A stretch of 64,000 bases of DNA from Lachnospiraceae bacterium (GCA_022845955.1 AP025576.1:3100001-3164000); one strand, 5' to 3'; numbered from the stretch's first letter, positions 35,271-44,552 are shown. Notes: generated by a model not told the origin, from the letters alone. Numbers and translations: made by a program.

Positions 35271-35737
35271 TTGTGACACAGGTCTTTGCTGCCGCATTGG
35301 GAACGGTTGCCTTTGCCCTTCTTTTCGGCGTTCCACGCAAATACTATCTTTACTGCGGCTTTATCGGCGGGGCGGGATGGCTGCTTTACTGCATTCTGGA
35401 GCCGCTGCTGAGTGCGGCGGAAGCTACTTTTTTTGCCACGGTACTGGTCATCTTTCTTTCCCGGATGGGAGCGGTGAGGGAAAAATGCCCGGTTACGATT
35501 TTCCTGATTTCCGGAATTATCCCTTTGGTGCCGGGGGCGGGGATTTACTGGTCCGCCTTTTACATGGTTACCGATCAGCTTACGGAGGCCGGGGAGGCGG
35601 GGTTTGCCGCGGTTAAGGCGGCGATAGCCATCGTACTGGGGATTGTCTGTGTATTTGAGCTTCCCCAGGGAGTATTCCGGTTTGTGAGAAAGAATCGCGG
35701 GCCCGGGGAAAGCAGAAAGAGCAGAGAAAAAGGGTGA
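35267..35737 (+). CDS. threonine/serine exporter family protein, C-terminal half (YjjB-like)
   Basis: 156 residues with four hydrophobic helices, including IFLISGIIPLVPGAGIYW, and a basic tail ending in SRKSREKG. It complements the upstream subunit to make one exporter. Start ATG 35267 overlaps the upstream stop and has CAGGAGGA ahead of it; the frame extends back to 35030 only as a shadow of the neighbouring gene. Confidence 0.92.
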   Translation: MIVTQVFAAALGTVAFALLFGVPRKYYLYCGFIGGAGWLLYCILEPLLSAAEATFFATVLVIFLSRMGAVREKCPVTIFLISGIIPLVPGAGIYWSAFYMVTDQLTEAGEAGFAAVKAAIAIVLGIVCVFELPQGVFRFVRKNRGPGESRKSREKG

Positions 35738-35757
35738 TCCCCCTTATCTGCTCTTTC
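35715..35757. terminator. bidirectional terminator between convergent genes
   Basis: GAAAGAGCAGA (35715-35725) pairs perfectly with TCTGCTCTTTC (35747-35757), with an inner AAGGG/CCCTT. It overlaps the exporter stop codon. Confidence 0.7.
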
Positions 35758-35838
35758 CGGCTGTATATACGAATGGCACGGAAAAGGCGCCATCCGTTTT
35801 CTCTGTATTCAGTTTATATGGGATCTGACTGCGGATCG

Positions 35839-36633
35839 TCAGATTTGAGCCTCCCGATCCGAATATTCAGCTCTCAGCTTGCGGTTCCGTTTATGGGTTT
35901 TAACCAGGGTGAAAAATTTATTGTAGAACCAGAAGGAGTATACCAGGACGGTATTTACCTTTCCGATTTTTTCCTTGGTTGTCCTGCGGTAAAGCGTACC
36001 GCCGCAGCCCACGACCTCCTGCGCCTTAATGCAGTTGATCAGGTCGGTTTCCGTCTGCACCGTATCAGGCACCTCCGTGTAGGCCAGGCCCACACAATCC
36101 ATTTTATGGGCATCACTGCCGCCTATGCCCGGCTTATGGTATTTCGCGGCAAGACGGCAGGCGGTGGCATTGGACTCTTCATCTTCGCAGGCATTGAAAA
36201 CCTCTACAAAATCAAATTGTTCCACGATTTTAGGATCCCGGCGATAGGTTCTGGTATTGCGGAAACTCATGTATTTTTCTCCGCAGGGATGGGCAGGGCC
36301 GAGAATACCGCCGTAAGAGTGGATAATGGAAATCAGGATATTAAGAGGCAGGCCGCGCAGCTCCAGAATACGGAGCTTTATGGTTTCCGGAACAATCACC
36401 AGAATATGTCCGGCACCCAGGGTATCGTACTCAATACCCTTGAAAACCTTGAAATCAGTATATTTTTTATCCTTCAGGTTTTTCTTCCAATAGCGGTAGC
36501 CGTTGTAGGTATCATGGTCAGTGATAACCATCCCCCCGAAGCCTCTTGACTGCAGCAGCTGTATATATTCCTCCATGGAGACTCTGCTGTCTATAGAGCC
36601 TTCTTTTACATGGCAATGCATGTCGATTTTCAT
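35839..36633 (-). CDS. PHP domain phosphoesterase
   Basis: A 264-residue member of the PHP metal-dependent phosphoesterase family. The first motif DMHCHVKEGS, GMVITDHDTYNG, EVFNACEDEESN and GGSDAHKMDCVG supply the expected His/Asp metal ligands. About 40 basic residues follow the catalytic domain (KTHKRNRKLRAEYSDRE). ATG 36633 is chosen because AAAGGAGGT lies nine bases upstream on the minus strand. Substrate unknown. Confidence 0.9.
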   Translation of the reverse strand: MKIDMHCHVKEGSIDSRVSMEEYIQLLQSRGFGGMVITDHDTYNGYRYWKKNLKDKKYTDFKVFKGIEYDTLGAGHILVIVPETIKLRILELRGLPLNILISIIHSYGGILGPAHPCGEKYMSFRNTRTYRRDPKIVEQFDFVEVFNACEDEESNATACRLAAKYHKPGIGGSDAHKMDCVGLAYTEVPDTVQTETDLINCIKAQEVVGCGGTLYRRTTKEKIGKVNTVLVYSFWFYNKFFTLVKTHKRNRKLRAEYSDREAQI

Positions 36634-36803
36634 AACAGGCATACCTCCTTTAACATTATTATTGTAGCCTTTTTCCCCGGATTTGAAAAGGGTAAAAGAC
36701 AAGAATTTATTGAAATATATCATTCCATTTTGGACATGTTAATGATAGAATATGTAAGAATGGCTGGAACATTCAATCTTTTCAGAAAGGTAACAAATAA
36801 CAG

Positions 36804-37766
36804 ATGATAAATTTTATCGCCGGGGAAGCCGGAATCAAGACCACAGCATTTATTGGTATCTTATTTGCCTTTGCGGCAACCTGTCTTGTGATGGGGAAAG
36901 GAATGGGAATGCTTCCCAGGGATCAGGGAAGGGAATATGCAGTGGACGGAAAAAAGTCTGCCGGTAAACCGAGAGGAGCCGGATTTTTATTTGTCCTGGT
37001 TTTTATTGCGGCAGCCCTGCTTTTCGGACAAGTGGGACGTGAGATGATAATTTACCTGATTCTCACAGGAGCAGCCATGATTACCGGGTTCCTGGACGAC
37101 TGTGCCAAAACACCCTGGGGGGAATATAAAAAAGGGTTTTTGGATTTGCTGATCGCGGTGATGGTGGCAGTTACTTTCCTGAACTTTAATTCCAATGAGG
37201 TGACCGTACTTCTTACAGGCGGCTCGTTTACCATTCCGCCGGTATTATTCGGAATTCTTGCGGTGGTGCTTGTCTGGGTTTCCATCAATGTGACGAACTG
37301 TTCCGACGGCGTGGATGGTCTGTCGGGGACACTCACAATTATAACGCTGATGATCATTTATCTTGTGGACCTGCTGCAGAGCAGGGGGGACAGCTTTTCC
37401 TATCTGATTCTTTTGTTCTGTGTCTGCATCCTGGGATATTTATGGTATAATGCCACCCCCAGCAGGCTGATGATGGGGGATGCAGGTTCCCGGGCTATGG
37501 GGCTGTTTATCAGTATCGCGGTATTAAAGACGGGAAGCCCGTTTCTGTATATCCCTGTGGCTCTGGTACTCATTCTGGACGGCGGGCTTGGCCTGGTTAA
37601 GGTTTTCCTGCTGCGTTTCCTGAAAATAAGGATTTTGACGAAAGTGAGGACACCCCTTCATGATCAGGCGAGAAAGGTATGGGAATGGTCCAATACCCAG
37701 ACCGTTTTCCGTTTCGCTATTATACAGATTATGCTGGGCGCGGCAGTTATTTTTATTGCTTTGTAA
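36804..37766 (+). CDS. MraY-like phospho-sugar transferase
   Basis: A 320-residue polytopic membrane enzyme with about ten helices. The MraY/WecA motifs are present: ITGFLDDCAKTPWGEYKKG (the DD pair at 98-99), NCSDGVDGLSG, MMGDAGSRAMG and TPLHDQARK. The TPLHD ending points to MraY (undecaprenyl-P-P-MurNAc-pentapeptide synthesis). It is not in a mur/dcw cluster, so it may be a paralogue beside a canonical MraY elsewhere. The hairpin-free 37-base upstream region has AAGG. Confidence 0.88.
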   Translation: MINFIAGEAGIKTTAFIGILFAFAATCLVMGKGMGMLPRDQGREYAVDGKKSAGKPRGAGFLFVLVFIAAALLFGQVGREMIIYLILTGAAMITGFLDDCAKTPWGEYKKGFLDLLIAVMVAVTFLNFNSNEVTVLLTGGSFTIPPVLFGILAVVLVWVSINVTNCSDGVDGLSGTLTIITLMIIYLVDLLQSRGDSFSYLILLFCVCILGYLWYNATPSRLMMGDAGSRAMGLFISIAVLKTGSPFLYIPVALVLILDGGLGLVKVFLLRFLKIRILTKVRTPLHDQARKVWEWSNTQTVFRFAIIQIMLGAAVIFIAL

Positions 37767-37942
37767 GAGAATAGAGGGTGTAGATAAAAAAGTCTGGCGT
37801 CCCCCAACAAAAGATGCGGGGTTGCGCTGGTGGGGGAAGAATGGTAGAATAGCAGATAAGCTTTCTATGCCCCGGCCCGGTCCGGCAGGCGGAAAAAGCC
37901 GTTGGCACAACGTATATTCTGCACAGGGAAAGGAATAAGTAT

Positions 37943-38905
37943 ATGAAGAACGAACTGTTTTCCATCGGACCGTTTACCATCTACGGCTATGGACTGATGA
38001 TAGGAATCGGTATTATTGCTGCTTACCTCACTGCTGAGAGCAGGGCGAAGAAGCTGAAGCTGGATCCGGATAAGATTTTCGGTCTGGTCATCTGGTGCCT
38101 TATCTTTGGTTACCTCGGCTCTAAAATCCTGTTCTGTATTACCGTTATTGATAAGATCATTGCTGATCCGGCATATATCCTTCATTCGCTTCAGAATGGA
38201 TGGGTGGTGTATGGAGGCCTGATAGGCGGTATCCTGGGCGGATACCTGTACTGCAGGCATAAGAAAGTGAATTTTATGTCTTATTTCGATCTGGCGGTGC
38301 CTTCCGTTGCTCTTGCCCAGGGCTTCGGCCGTATCGGCTGTTTCCTGGCAGGCTGCTGTTACGGACGGGAGACCAGCAGTGCTTTCGGCATAACCTTTTC
38401 ACACTCTGATTTTGCCCCCAATGGAGTGTCACTTATACCTACCCAGGAAATTTCCAGTGTTCTGAACTTCCTGAACTTTTTTATCCTGATTACTATAGCA
38501 AAGAAGAAAAAAGCGGAAGGCCAGGTAGGCGGTTTTTATCTGATCTTTTACAGCATCGGCCGGTTTATTCTGGAGTTTTACCGTGGCGATTTGGAAAGGG
38601 GAAATGTGGGAAGCCTTTCCACCTCCCAGTTCATCGCCATCTTTACTTTAATCGCCGGAATTCTTTTGGTAGCGGGCACACAGATCATGGCGAAAAAGGG
38701 AGTAAAAGCTTTTATGGTAGGGCCGGACGGAACTGCCTGGTTGGAAGAAAATGCTGCAGACGAAAAGGAAGAGGAGACAGAGGATAATTCGGAAGAGGTC
38801 TCTGAGGCCGGAAAAGCAGCGGAAGAGGACGGCGGTGCCGGAACGGCGGAGCGGGAGGACGGAAACGGCGGTTCAGAACCTGCGGCCGGAGAAAAAGAGG
38901 AATAG
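37943..38905 (+). CDS. lgt: prolipoprotein diacylglyceryl transferase
   Basis: Attaches diacylglycerol to the lipobox cysteine of exported lipoproteins. The 320-residue membrane enzyme has GPFTIYGYGLMIGIG, the Lgt signature GRIGCFLAGCCYGRET, and the FYRGDLERG segment near the end. The last 60 residues form an acidic Glu/Ala/Gly-rich tail not needed for Lgt activity in shorter homologues. A weak ribosome site (AAAGGAAT) precedes ATG 37943. Confidence 0.95.
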   Translation: MKNELFSIGPFTIYGYGLMIGIGIIAAYLTAESRAKKLKLDPDKIFGLVIWCLIFGYLGSKILFCITVIDKIIADPAYILHSLQNGWVVYGGLIGGILGGYLYCRHKKVNFMSYFDLAVPSVALAQGFGRIGCFLAGCCYGRETSSAFGITFSHSDFAPNGVSLIPTQEISSVLNFLNFFILITIAKKKKAEGQVGGFYLIFYSIGRFILEFYRGDLERGNVGSLSTSQFIAIFTLIAGILLVAGTQIMAKKGVKAFMVGPDGTAWLEENAADEKEEETEDNSEEVSEAGKAAEEDGGAGTAEREDGNGGSEPAAGEKEE

Positions 38906-38928
38906 AGGAATCAGAAAGAGGAAAAGGG

Positions 38929-38960
38929 CGGAACAGCTTCGGGGCTGCTGCCCTTTTCCT
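38929..38960 (+). terminator. hairpin after lgt
   Basis: AGGAAAAGGGC pairs with GCCCTTTTCCT around a small CAGC/GCTG stem. The T-rich 3' arm rather than a separate T tract may give termination. Confidence 0.5.
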
Positions 38961-39005
38961 TCCATCAAAGCAATAGGGAACTACGTAAAAAGGAAGGAAA
39001 TAAAA

Positions 39006-40034
39006 ATGAAGATTGCGGATATGCATTGTGACACCATTTCAGAATTGCTGGAGATAAGGAGAAAAGGGGATGCCGCCGGAATACAAGAGAATACGCTGCG
39101 TTCGAACCGGTTACATATTGATCTGGAAAAAATGAAAAAGGCAGATTACCTGCTTCAGAATTTTGCTTTATTTGTTCATCTGGGCAGCTGTGACAATCCT
39201 TTGGAAGAAGTCCTGGAGCTTGCAGATGTTTACTATGAGGAACTGGATACAAATAAAGACTGCATCCGTCCCGTATACTCCTATGCCGATATTGAGAAAA
39301 ACAGGAAAGATGGAATTATGTCCGCCATGCTGACAGTGGAAGAGGGCGGCGTGTGCAAGGGAAATCCGGCTTTTCTGCGCACCTTGTACCGATTGGGAGT
39401 ACGGATGCTCACACTTACCTGGAATTTCCCCAATGAGCTGGGCTGGCCTAATCTGGAAATGCCCGGAGAGGGTGTGGATCCCCAAACCTTCCGTCCGGAT
39501 TTCCGGAAAGCCAACACGGTGCAGGGGCTGACGGAAACCGGTGTCGCTTTTGTGCAGGAAATGGAACGGCTGGGGATGATTGTGGATGTTTCTCATTTGT
39601 CTGATGCCGGCTTTATGGATGTGCTGCGGGTGACGAAGAAACCCTTCGTGGCGAGCCATTCCAATGCAAGAGCCGTCTGTTCCTGGGCGCGCAATCTGAC
39701 GGATGATATGATCCGTATGCTGGCGGAGCGGGGCGGCGTAACCGGCCTGAATTTCTGTCCGGCTTTTTTGACGGATGTGCCGGAAGGAGAAGCTACTTAT
39801 GGATCCATCGCTGCTATTGTGGAGCATGCGAAGCATATTGTCAATGTGGGAGGTACGGACTGCCTGGGCCTGGGAACCGATTTTGACGGCATCCGGACAC
39901 ATGATGAACTGCCGGACGCTTCCTGTATGCCGCTGCTGGTGGATGCTTTTGGTAAGGCCGGATTTACATCTGCCCAGATAGATAAGATCCTTTCGGGGAA
40001 TGTATTGCGGGTTTATAGGGAGATTTTAGTGTAA
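39006..40034 (+). CDS. membrane dipeptidase-like metallopeptidase (M19)
   Basis: 342 residues of the renal-dipeptidase family. Metal ligands are in DMHCDTI (start), TVEEGG, VDVSHLSDAG and ASHSNARAVCSW, with GLGTDFDGI near the end. It probably hydrolyses dipeptides in the cytoplasm, as no signal peptide is visible. ATG 39006 follows AAGGAAATA; the frame extends back through the lgt 3' end as a shadow. Confidence 0.93.
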   Translation: MKIADMHCDTISELLEIRRKGDAAGIQENTLRSNRLHIDLEKMKKADYLLQNFALFVHLGSCDNPLEEVLELADVYYEELDTNKDCIRPVYSYADIEKNRKDGIMSAMLTVEEGGVCKGNPAFLRTLYRLGVRMLTLTWNFPNELGWPNLEMPGEGVDPQTFRPDFRKANTVQGLTETGVAFVQEMERLGMIVDVSHLSDAGFMDVLRVTKKPFVASHSNARAVCSWARNLTDDMIRMLAERGGVTGLNFCPAFLTDVPEGEATYGSIAAIVEHAKHIVNVGGTDCLGLGTDFDGIRTHDELPDASCMPLLVDAFGKAGFTSAQIDKILSGNVLRVYREILV

Positions 40035-40060
40035 TTGACGTAAAACTAGGAGGGAAACCG

Positions 40061-40495
40061 GTGAAAATCGTTATTGAGGAGCCAGGCGATCAGGAGGAGG
40101 ATCAGGTTATATTCAGATGCCGTGAAATGTCACCGGAGCTTCTCCGCGTGCTTGCTCTGCTGAAAACGCAGGATGGTCTTGTGGCATATGATGGAAACCG
40201 GATTCACCGTATACCTCCTGCAGAAGCCTACTATATAGAAGTTATGGAAAATAAGACCTTTCTTTACTGCAGGGATGAGGTTTATGAATTGAAACAGAAG
40301 CTTTATGAGCTGGAAGAGTGTCTGGCAGGCAGTGATTTGCTGCGGGTATCCAAATCCGTAATGTTGAACCTGAGCAAAATAAGATCTCTCAGCCCCGCCT
40401 TAAACGGCAGATTTGAAGCAGTTTTGGATAATGGTGAGCGGATTATTATATCAAGGCAGTATGTGAGCGGCTTAAAGAAGCGGCTGGGAATCTAG
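40061..40495 (+). CDS. LytTR family DNA-binding regulator
   Basis: 144 residues, no receiver domain. The C-terminal LytTR domain (about 45-144) shows IPPAEAYYIEVMENKTFLYC, LLRVSKSVMLNLSKIRSLSP and the final ISRQYVSGLKKRL. Start is GTG 40061 after TAGGAGGG. It is paired with a DUF3021 membrane protein 12 bases downstream, a widespread Firmicute pair in which the membrane protein is thought to control the regulator. Confidence 0.93.
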   Translation: MKIVIEEPGDQEEDQVIFRCREMSPELLRVLALLKTQDGLVAYDGNRIHRIPPAEAYYIEVMENKTFLYCRDEVYELKQKLYELEECLAGSDLLRVSKSVMLNLSKIRSLSPALNGRFEAVLDNGERIIISRQYVSGLKKRLGI

Positions 40496-40507
40496 GAGGG
40501 AAGGAAA

Positions 40508-40939
40508 ATGCAGATAAAAGATTTGCTGAAAGCGATGTTTCAGTCTTTTTTTGTAATAACAACGGGTGTGACTATGGCTATGTACCTAACCTGCCTGCTG
40601 CTTTATCCGGATACGGTTCTGACTCCCGGTGATATCGGGGGGATTTTTCTTGTTGCACTGCTTTGTGATGTATCTTTTCTTGTTTTTGCGTCCCGAAAGG
40701 AGCTGGGCAAAAAACAGATGGCGGTACGTTTCTGTATCCATATCCCTTTAGTGCTTGCTATTGTTTTGGGCTTTGCCTGGAAATGGGACTGGGTAAACAT
40801 AGACAAGCCTTTGGAGGTTGCTGTCTTTGTCCTGCTGATATTAGGCGTTTATGCAATAGTACTTGCGGTTGGGTACCGCCAGGATAAGAAAACCGCCGAT
40901 AGGTTAAATGACAGCCTGAAAAAAAAATATCATTCTTAA
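40508..40939 (+). CDS. DUF3021 family membrane protein
   Basis: 143 residues with four hydrophobic helices (about 11-33, 43-58, 70-88, 98-120) and a charged tail. It is the standard companion of the LytTR gene just upstream. No ABC transporter, which often accompanies this pair, follows here. GGAGGGAAGG precedes the ATG. Confidence 0.9.
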   Translation: MQIKDLLKAMFQSFFVITTGVTMAMYLTCLLLYPDTVLTPGDIGGIFLVALLCDVSFLVFASRKELGKKQMAVRFCIHIPLVLAIVLGFAWKWDWVNIDKPLEVAVFVLLILGVYAIVLAVGYRQDKKTADRLNDSLKKKYHS

Positions 40940-40950
40940 CCGGTTTTGGG

Positions 40951-40977
40951 GACGGCAGCTTGCCGTCCTTTTTTTGC
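40951..40977 (+). terminator. terminator after DUF3021
   Basis: GGACGGCA pairs with TGCCGTCC over a short loop and is followed by seven T. Confidence 0.9.
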
Positions 40978-41104
40978 AGCTTACCGTGCAGTTACCGCAT
41001 CCTGCTGTCCGCCGTGTTGCGGCGGGAAAATGACTGCGCTATACTGGCCTGGATGTAAAAATAACGGCGGCGTGTAAGGCCGGAACAGGCGGGAGAAGAA
41101 AGTC

Positions 41105-42178
41105 ATGCAAAACGAAAAGAAACGGAAAAGTAACCGATTGCTGACAGGGGTTGGTGTCGCCCTGCTGTTGCTGCTTCTTGCAGCAGGGGGAGCCGGGTTC
41201 CTCTTTCGGGAGGAGCTGGGTATCATCCGCAACATACGGGTGGAGGACGGGGAAATTCCTCTGTATTATATGGAAGTAAAGGGGGAGTATCATTTTGACG
41301 AATTTCTGGAAAAGGGAGGTGCTTCTTCGGATCAGGAGGTGGGAGCCTTTTTAACGGACTACATCTCGAAAGGGTTTTATCCGGTGGGGGTAGAGGAAAG
41401 CGGACCGGCCTGCAGCGTGATTTCAGCAGTGAATGAAAAGGGAGAGCATGTCTGGGGAAGGAATTTCGATTGGAACGGTTCGGTACCGATTATAGTGAAA
41501 TGTATCCCGGAAGAGGGCTATGCATCCATAGCGACCTGCGATTTCCAGAATATTACGGGAAGTACAGAAGTAAAGCCAGACAATATGATGAATAAAATGC
41601 TGGCAATCGCAGCACTTTACGTTCCTATGGACGGAGTAAATGAAGCCGGTTTGTGCGTTGCGGATCTGGAAGTCAATGAAGGGGGTATGGAAACAACAGA
41701 TACCGATAAAACGGATTTGACCATTACTGCCGCAACCCGGCTTATTTTAAATCGTGCGGCTACCGTGGAGGAAGCGGTGGCACTTCTTGGACAGTATGAT
41801 ATCTATGCTTCCGGCGGAATCAGCCATCACCTGGCTATCTCCGATGCCTCGGGGACTTCGGTGGTGCTGGAATTTGTGGACGGAGAAATGCTTCCCATAA
41901 CATCTCCCTATGCCACTAATTTTAACCTGGCGGGCAATGACAGCTCGGCAGGGGGAGAAGGATCACAGAAACGTTATGAAAGCCTGTGTTCGGTGTACGC
42001 AGAGAGGGAAGGGATACTCACATGGCAGCAGGTGAAGAAGGCGCTTGTGGATGTATCGCAGATGGAAGGGGAATGGACTACACAGTGGTCCATGGTATAT
42101 TCCCAGGACAGCGGAAAGCTGGGTTATTGGTTCCGTGGTGATTATGACAGGGAGTTTGTATACCAAATCGGAGAATGA
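41105..42178 (+). CDS. membrane-anchored linear amide C-N hydrolase (Ntn family)
   Basis: A 357-residue protein with one N-terminal transmembrane helix (about 12-33). The catalytic part starts at Cys103 in GPACSVISAVNEKGEHVWGRNFDW, the pattern of choloylglycine/acid-ceramidase-like Ntn hydrolases, in which the Cys becomes N-terminal after self-cleavage. The 70 residues between helix and Cys would be the propeptide. It probably acts outside the cell on an amide; bile salt hydrolysis is possible but unproven. Weak ribosome site GGAGAAG. Confidence 0.85.
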   Translation: MQNEKKRKSNRLLTGVGVALLLLLLAAGGAGFLFREELGIIRNIRVEDGEIPLYYMEVKGEYHFDEFLEKGGASSDQEVGAFLTDYISKGFYPVGVEESGPACSVISAVNEKGEHVWGRNFDWNGSVPIIVKCIPEEGYASIATCDFQNITGSTEVKPDNMMNKMLAIAALYVPMDGVNEAGLCVADLEVNEGGMETTDTDKTDLTITAATRLILNRAATVEEAVALLGQYDIYASGGISHHLAISDASGTSVVLEFVDGEMLPITSPYATNFNLAGNDSSAGGEGSQKRYESLCSVYAEREGILTWQQVKKALVDVSQMEGEWTTQWSMVYSQDSGKLGYWFRGDYDREFVYQIGE

Positions 42179-42184
42179 GGGCGG

Positions 42185-42227
42185 GGCCTATCGCTGTAAT
42201 TTATGCAGCGGCGGGCCTCTTTTTTTC
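42185..42227 (+). terminator. terminator after the Ntn hydrolase gene
   Basis: GGCC plus CGCTG (42185-42196) pair with CAGCG plus GGCC (42206-42217), followed by CTCTTTTTTT. Confidence 0.8.
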
Positions 42228-42350
42228 TGAACGGAGGAAGGCTTTTTAGCATGGGATATTCAACAGGCAGATAGATATAACCAAAACAGATACTTCCGGT
42301 TGATAGGGTGCTCCCGTAGCTGTTTGTTTCCAGTACTGAACACTTGTATT

Positions 42351-42379
42351 TTGACAAACAGGGCTTGCATCCTTGTAAT
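42351..42379 (+). promoter_or_regulatory. promoter of the pyridoxamine-oxidase-like gene
   Basis: TTGACA (42351-42356), 17 bases, TGTAAT (42374-42379), 50 bases before the start codon. Confidence 0.6.
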
Positions 42380-42428
42380 ATCCCCTTTAAAATAGAAAAA
42401 GATATGGTACCGGGAAGGAGAAACACAG

Positions 42429-42899
42429 ATGAGGAGAAAAGACAGGGAAGTGACGGATTATGGAAAAATAAGTGAAGTGATCGCTGCCAGCCATTGCTGC
42501 CGGTTGGGCTTTTATGAGGAAGGCGAGGTTTATATTGTTCCTATGAATTTTGGATATGCGGAAGAAGACGGCAAGCGTATCTTCTATTTCCACAGCGCGA
42601 AAGAAGGGCGTAAGCTGGATTTGATCTCCAGGACACACACCGCCGGCTTTGAACTGGATACCAATTACCGCCTTCATGAGGGAGAAACCGCCTGCCAGTA
42701 TTCCGCCGGTTTCCTGAGCATTATCGGAACGGGGCATGTGGACTTCGTGGAGGCGGAAGAGGAGAAGAAGACGGCTTTGCGGGCAATTATGCTGCATAAT
42801 ACAGGAAAAGAAGAATGGGAGTTTTCGGATTCTATGTTGGATGCCGTCCGGGTCTTTAAAATGGAGGTGGTGAAAATCTCCTGCAAGGAACACCTATAA
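42429..42899 (+). CDS. pyridoxamine 5'-phosphate oxidase-like (NimA-like) flavoprotein
   Basis: 156 residues of the split-barrel FMN-binding fold. MRRKDREVTDYGKISEVIAAS is the classic N-terminus of the Nim/DUF447-like group; VPMNFGY, IFYFHSAKEGRKLD and YSAGFLSIIGTGHVDF complete the flavin site. Homologues reduce nitro groups or are uncharacterised. AAGGAG precedes ATG 42429. Confidence 0.9.
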   Translation: MRRKDREVTDYGKISEVIAASHCCRLGFYEEGEVYIVPMNFGYAEEDGKRIFYFHSAKEGRKLDLISRTHTAGFELDTNYRLHEGETACQYSAGFLSIIGTGHVDFVEAEEEKKTALRAIMLHNTGKEEWEFSDSMLDAVRVFKMEVVKISCKEHL

Positions 42900-42936
42900 C
42901 TCACACTCAGCTCTGACGATAAAAAATTAAAATAAA

Positions 42937-43023
42937 AAAACCTCCCACTTTACGTGGGATTGCGAGATAATAAAACTGACCAAAGAATTATTTCTTCGCA
43001 ACCGCATAAAGAAAGGAGGTTTT
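42937..43023 (+). repeat. inverted repeat at the left end of the transposase remnant
   Basis: AAAACCTCC (42937-42945) pairs with GGAGGTTTT (43015-43023). Inside are CCCAC/GTGGG and TTGCGA/TCGCAA. The right arm contains the ribosome site of the transposase open frame, so the fold would hide it. Confidence 0.65.
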
Positions 43024-43027
43024 TATC

Positions 43028-43564
43028 ATGAAAACAAAAGCAAAGATCACCAGAAAAGATACGCGGGAACACCTGGCCCAGTTTCATCGGGCATGTGAAC
43101 TGGTAAAGGTGATCCATCACTATTTCCCCGGGCTCCTGTCCCTGTTAAAGTGACTGGAGGATCCTCGCGGCCAGAGGTATATCACTTACGAGAGCCATGT
43201 CTTACTGATGGCACGCATCCTCTCCTCTATATTTTACATCAGCAGCATGAGAAATACAAGTCAGGAATTCAATTCGGATACCGTGATCGAAAATATCGGA
43301 TATCTGTGTGGAAGGCCGGAGCTCTCGGAGCTGCCCTACTGGGAGACGGTAAATGACTATCTTAAGAGGTTGGACCCTAAGAGTCTGTACCGTATCCATA
43401 GAAAAGGTAGCCCGGAGGAATACCGGGAATACTACTACTATGTATTGGAGGCAAAACTCGTGCTGCGGGAAGATATCCTTGTGAGCATCATGACAGAGTT
43501 TGTAGAAAACGAAGGCAGTGAGGTTGAAAAACAGGACTGTGAGCGGAAAGGTATCTGTAGATAA
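43028..43564 (+). pseudogene. degenerate transposase
   Basis: A single frame gives MKTKAKITRKDTREHLAQFH and IHHYFPGLLSLLK, then TGA at 43151, then YITYESHVLLMARILSSIF, EFNSDTVIENIGYLCG, YWETVNDYLKRLDP and, after an internal deletion, YYYYVLEAKLVLREDILVSI and a truncated end. This is the layout of a clostridial ISNCY-like transposase that is normally more than twice as long. Missing centre and C-terminus make it inactive. Confidence 0.75.
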
Positions 43565-43615
43565 ACTATGAGCCAAGGAGGGTGGACATTTAGATAAATC
43601 GGAAGTTGGAGGGAT

Positions 43616-44086
43616 ATGATGATAGAATGTAGTTGGTGTAATCTAAATGAAGAAGACAGGCAATATTTACTATTTGACAGTGAATATTGGTTTGTTTTTT
43701 TGGCAGATGAGCAAGACTATGTTGGACGCTCGATTTTAGTTTTGAAAAGGCATTGTGGTTCTATAGCGGAACTAACAGAAGATGAGTGGAAAGAACTTAG
43801 GTATCTTATCAAACATTTAGAGACATGTTTAAAAATAACCTTAGGTGCTGATTTTTGTAACTGGAGTTGCCTGATGAATAGCTTCTTTAAAGATTCTGTA
43901 CCTAATCCACATGTCCATATTCATGTTAGACCAAGGTATAGAAATTCTTTAGTAATTAATGGAAATATTTACAATGACAATGAATTTGGTCACCATTATG
44001 CCTTAAAAAAGAAAGAACAGATTAAGGAACAAGATAGAAAGATGGTATATCAAACTATGAAATCGTGGCTAAATTCGCAAATTTGA
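43616..44086 (+). CDS. HIT domain protein
   Basis: 156 residues. Two cysteines in IECSWCNL open the chain; the histidine triad is in NPHVHIHVRPRY. HIT proteins hydrolyse or transfer nucleotidyl groups. The gene is clearly richer in A+T than its chromosomal neighbours to the left, and CGGAAGTTGGAGGG (43602-43615) ends immediately before the ATG and supplies its ribosome site. It opens a run of small single-domain genes. Confidence 0.87.
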   Translation: MMIECSWCNLNEEDRQYLLFDSEYWFVFLADEQDYVGRSILVLKRHCGSIAELTEDEWKELRYLIKHLETCLKITLGADFCNWSCLMNSFFKDSVPNPHVHIHVRPRYRNSLVINGNIYNDNEFGHHYALKKKEQIKEQDRKMVYQTMKSWLNSQI

Positions 44087-44129
44087 AGTTATAGAAAGGT
44101 ACGATGATAGAATTTGGTGGGAAAATTAA

Positions 44130-44552
44130 ATGCACAAAATATTTGGAATAAAAGAAAATGTTAAATATGTTACTAGAAAAGGTGCATATCTAATTCTTAT
44201 TCATGATAATCAAGTTGGTATAGTTCAAACACCAAAAGGATTTTTCTTAGTGGGTGGAGGCTTGAAAAGTGGAGAAAACCATAATGAATGTGTAAAAAGA
44301 GAATGTATTGAAGAAGTTGGATGTGACGTTTCTGTAAAAAATAAGGTGTGCTCTGCGGAAGCATATTGTGTCCATCAAACAATAGGATATTTTCATCCAA
44401 TTCAGACCTATTATGTTGGTGAATTGCTTTCAAAAGTATCTGTTCCTGTAGAAAAAGACCACTTTTTTTTGTGGATTGAATATGACAAAATAAAAGGAAA
44501 AATGTTTGTTGAAATGCAAAATTGGGCATTAGAACAATATTTTAGTGAATAA
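44130..44552 (+). CDS. Nudix hydrolase
   Basis: 140 residues. The Nudix box is complete: GGGLKSGENHNECVKRECIE continuing EVG, matching Gx5Ex7REUxEExGU. Substrate unknown. AT-rich like its neighbours. No strong ribosome site; GGTGGGA lies about 9 bases upstream. The 23 bases before that, GTTATAGAAAGGTACG, are closely repeated before the second GNAT gene at 46030. Confidence 0.9.
   Translation: MHKIFGIKENVKYVTRKGAYLILIHDNQVGIVQTPKGFFLVGGGLKSGENHNECVKRECIEEVGCDVSVKNKVCSAEAYCVHQTIGYFHPIQTYYVGELLSKVSVPVEKDHFFLWIEYDKIKGKMFVEMQNWALEQYFSE

Noticed and set aside
35734..36549. Plus-strand frame of 271 codons
   Set aside because: It lies opposite the PHP gene, whose metal motifs prove the minus strand is coding.
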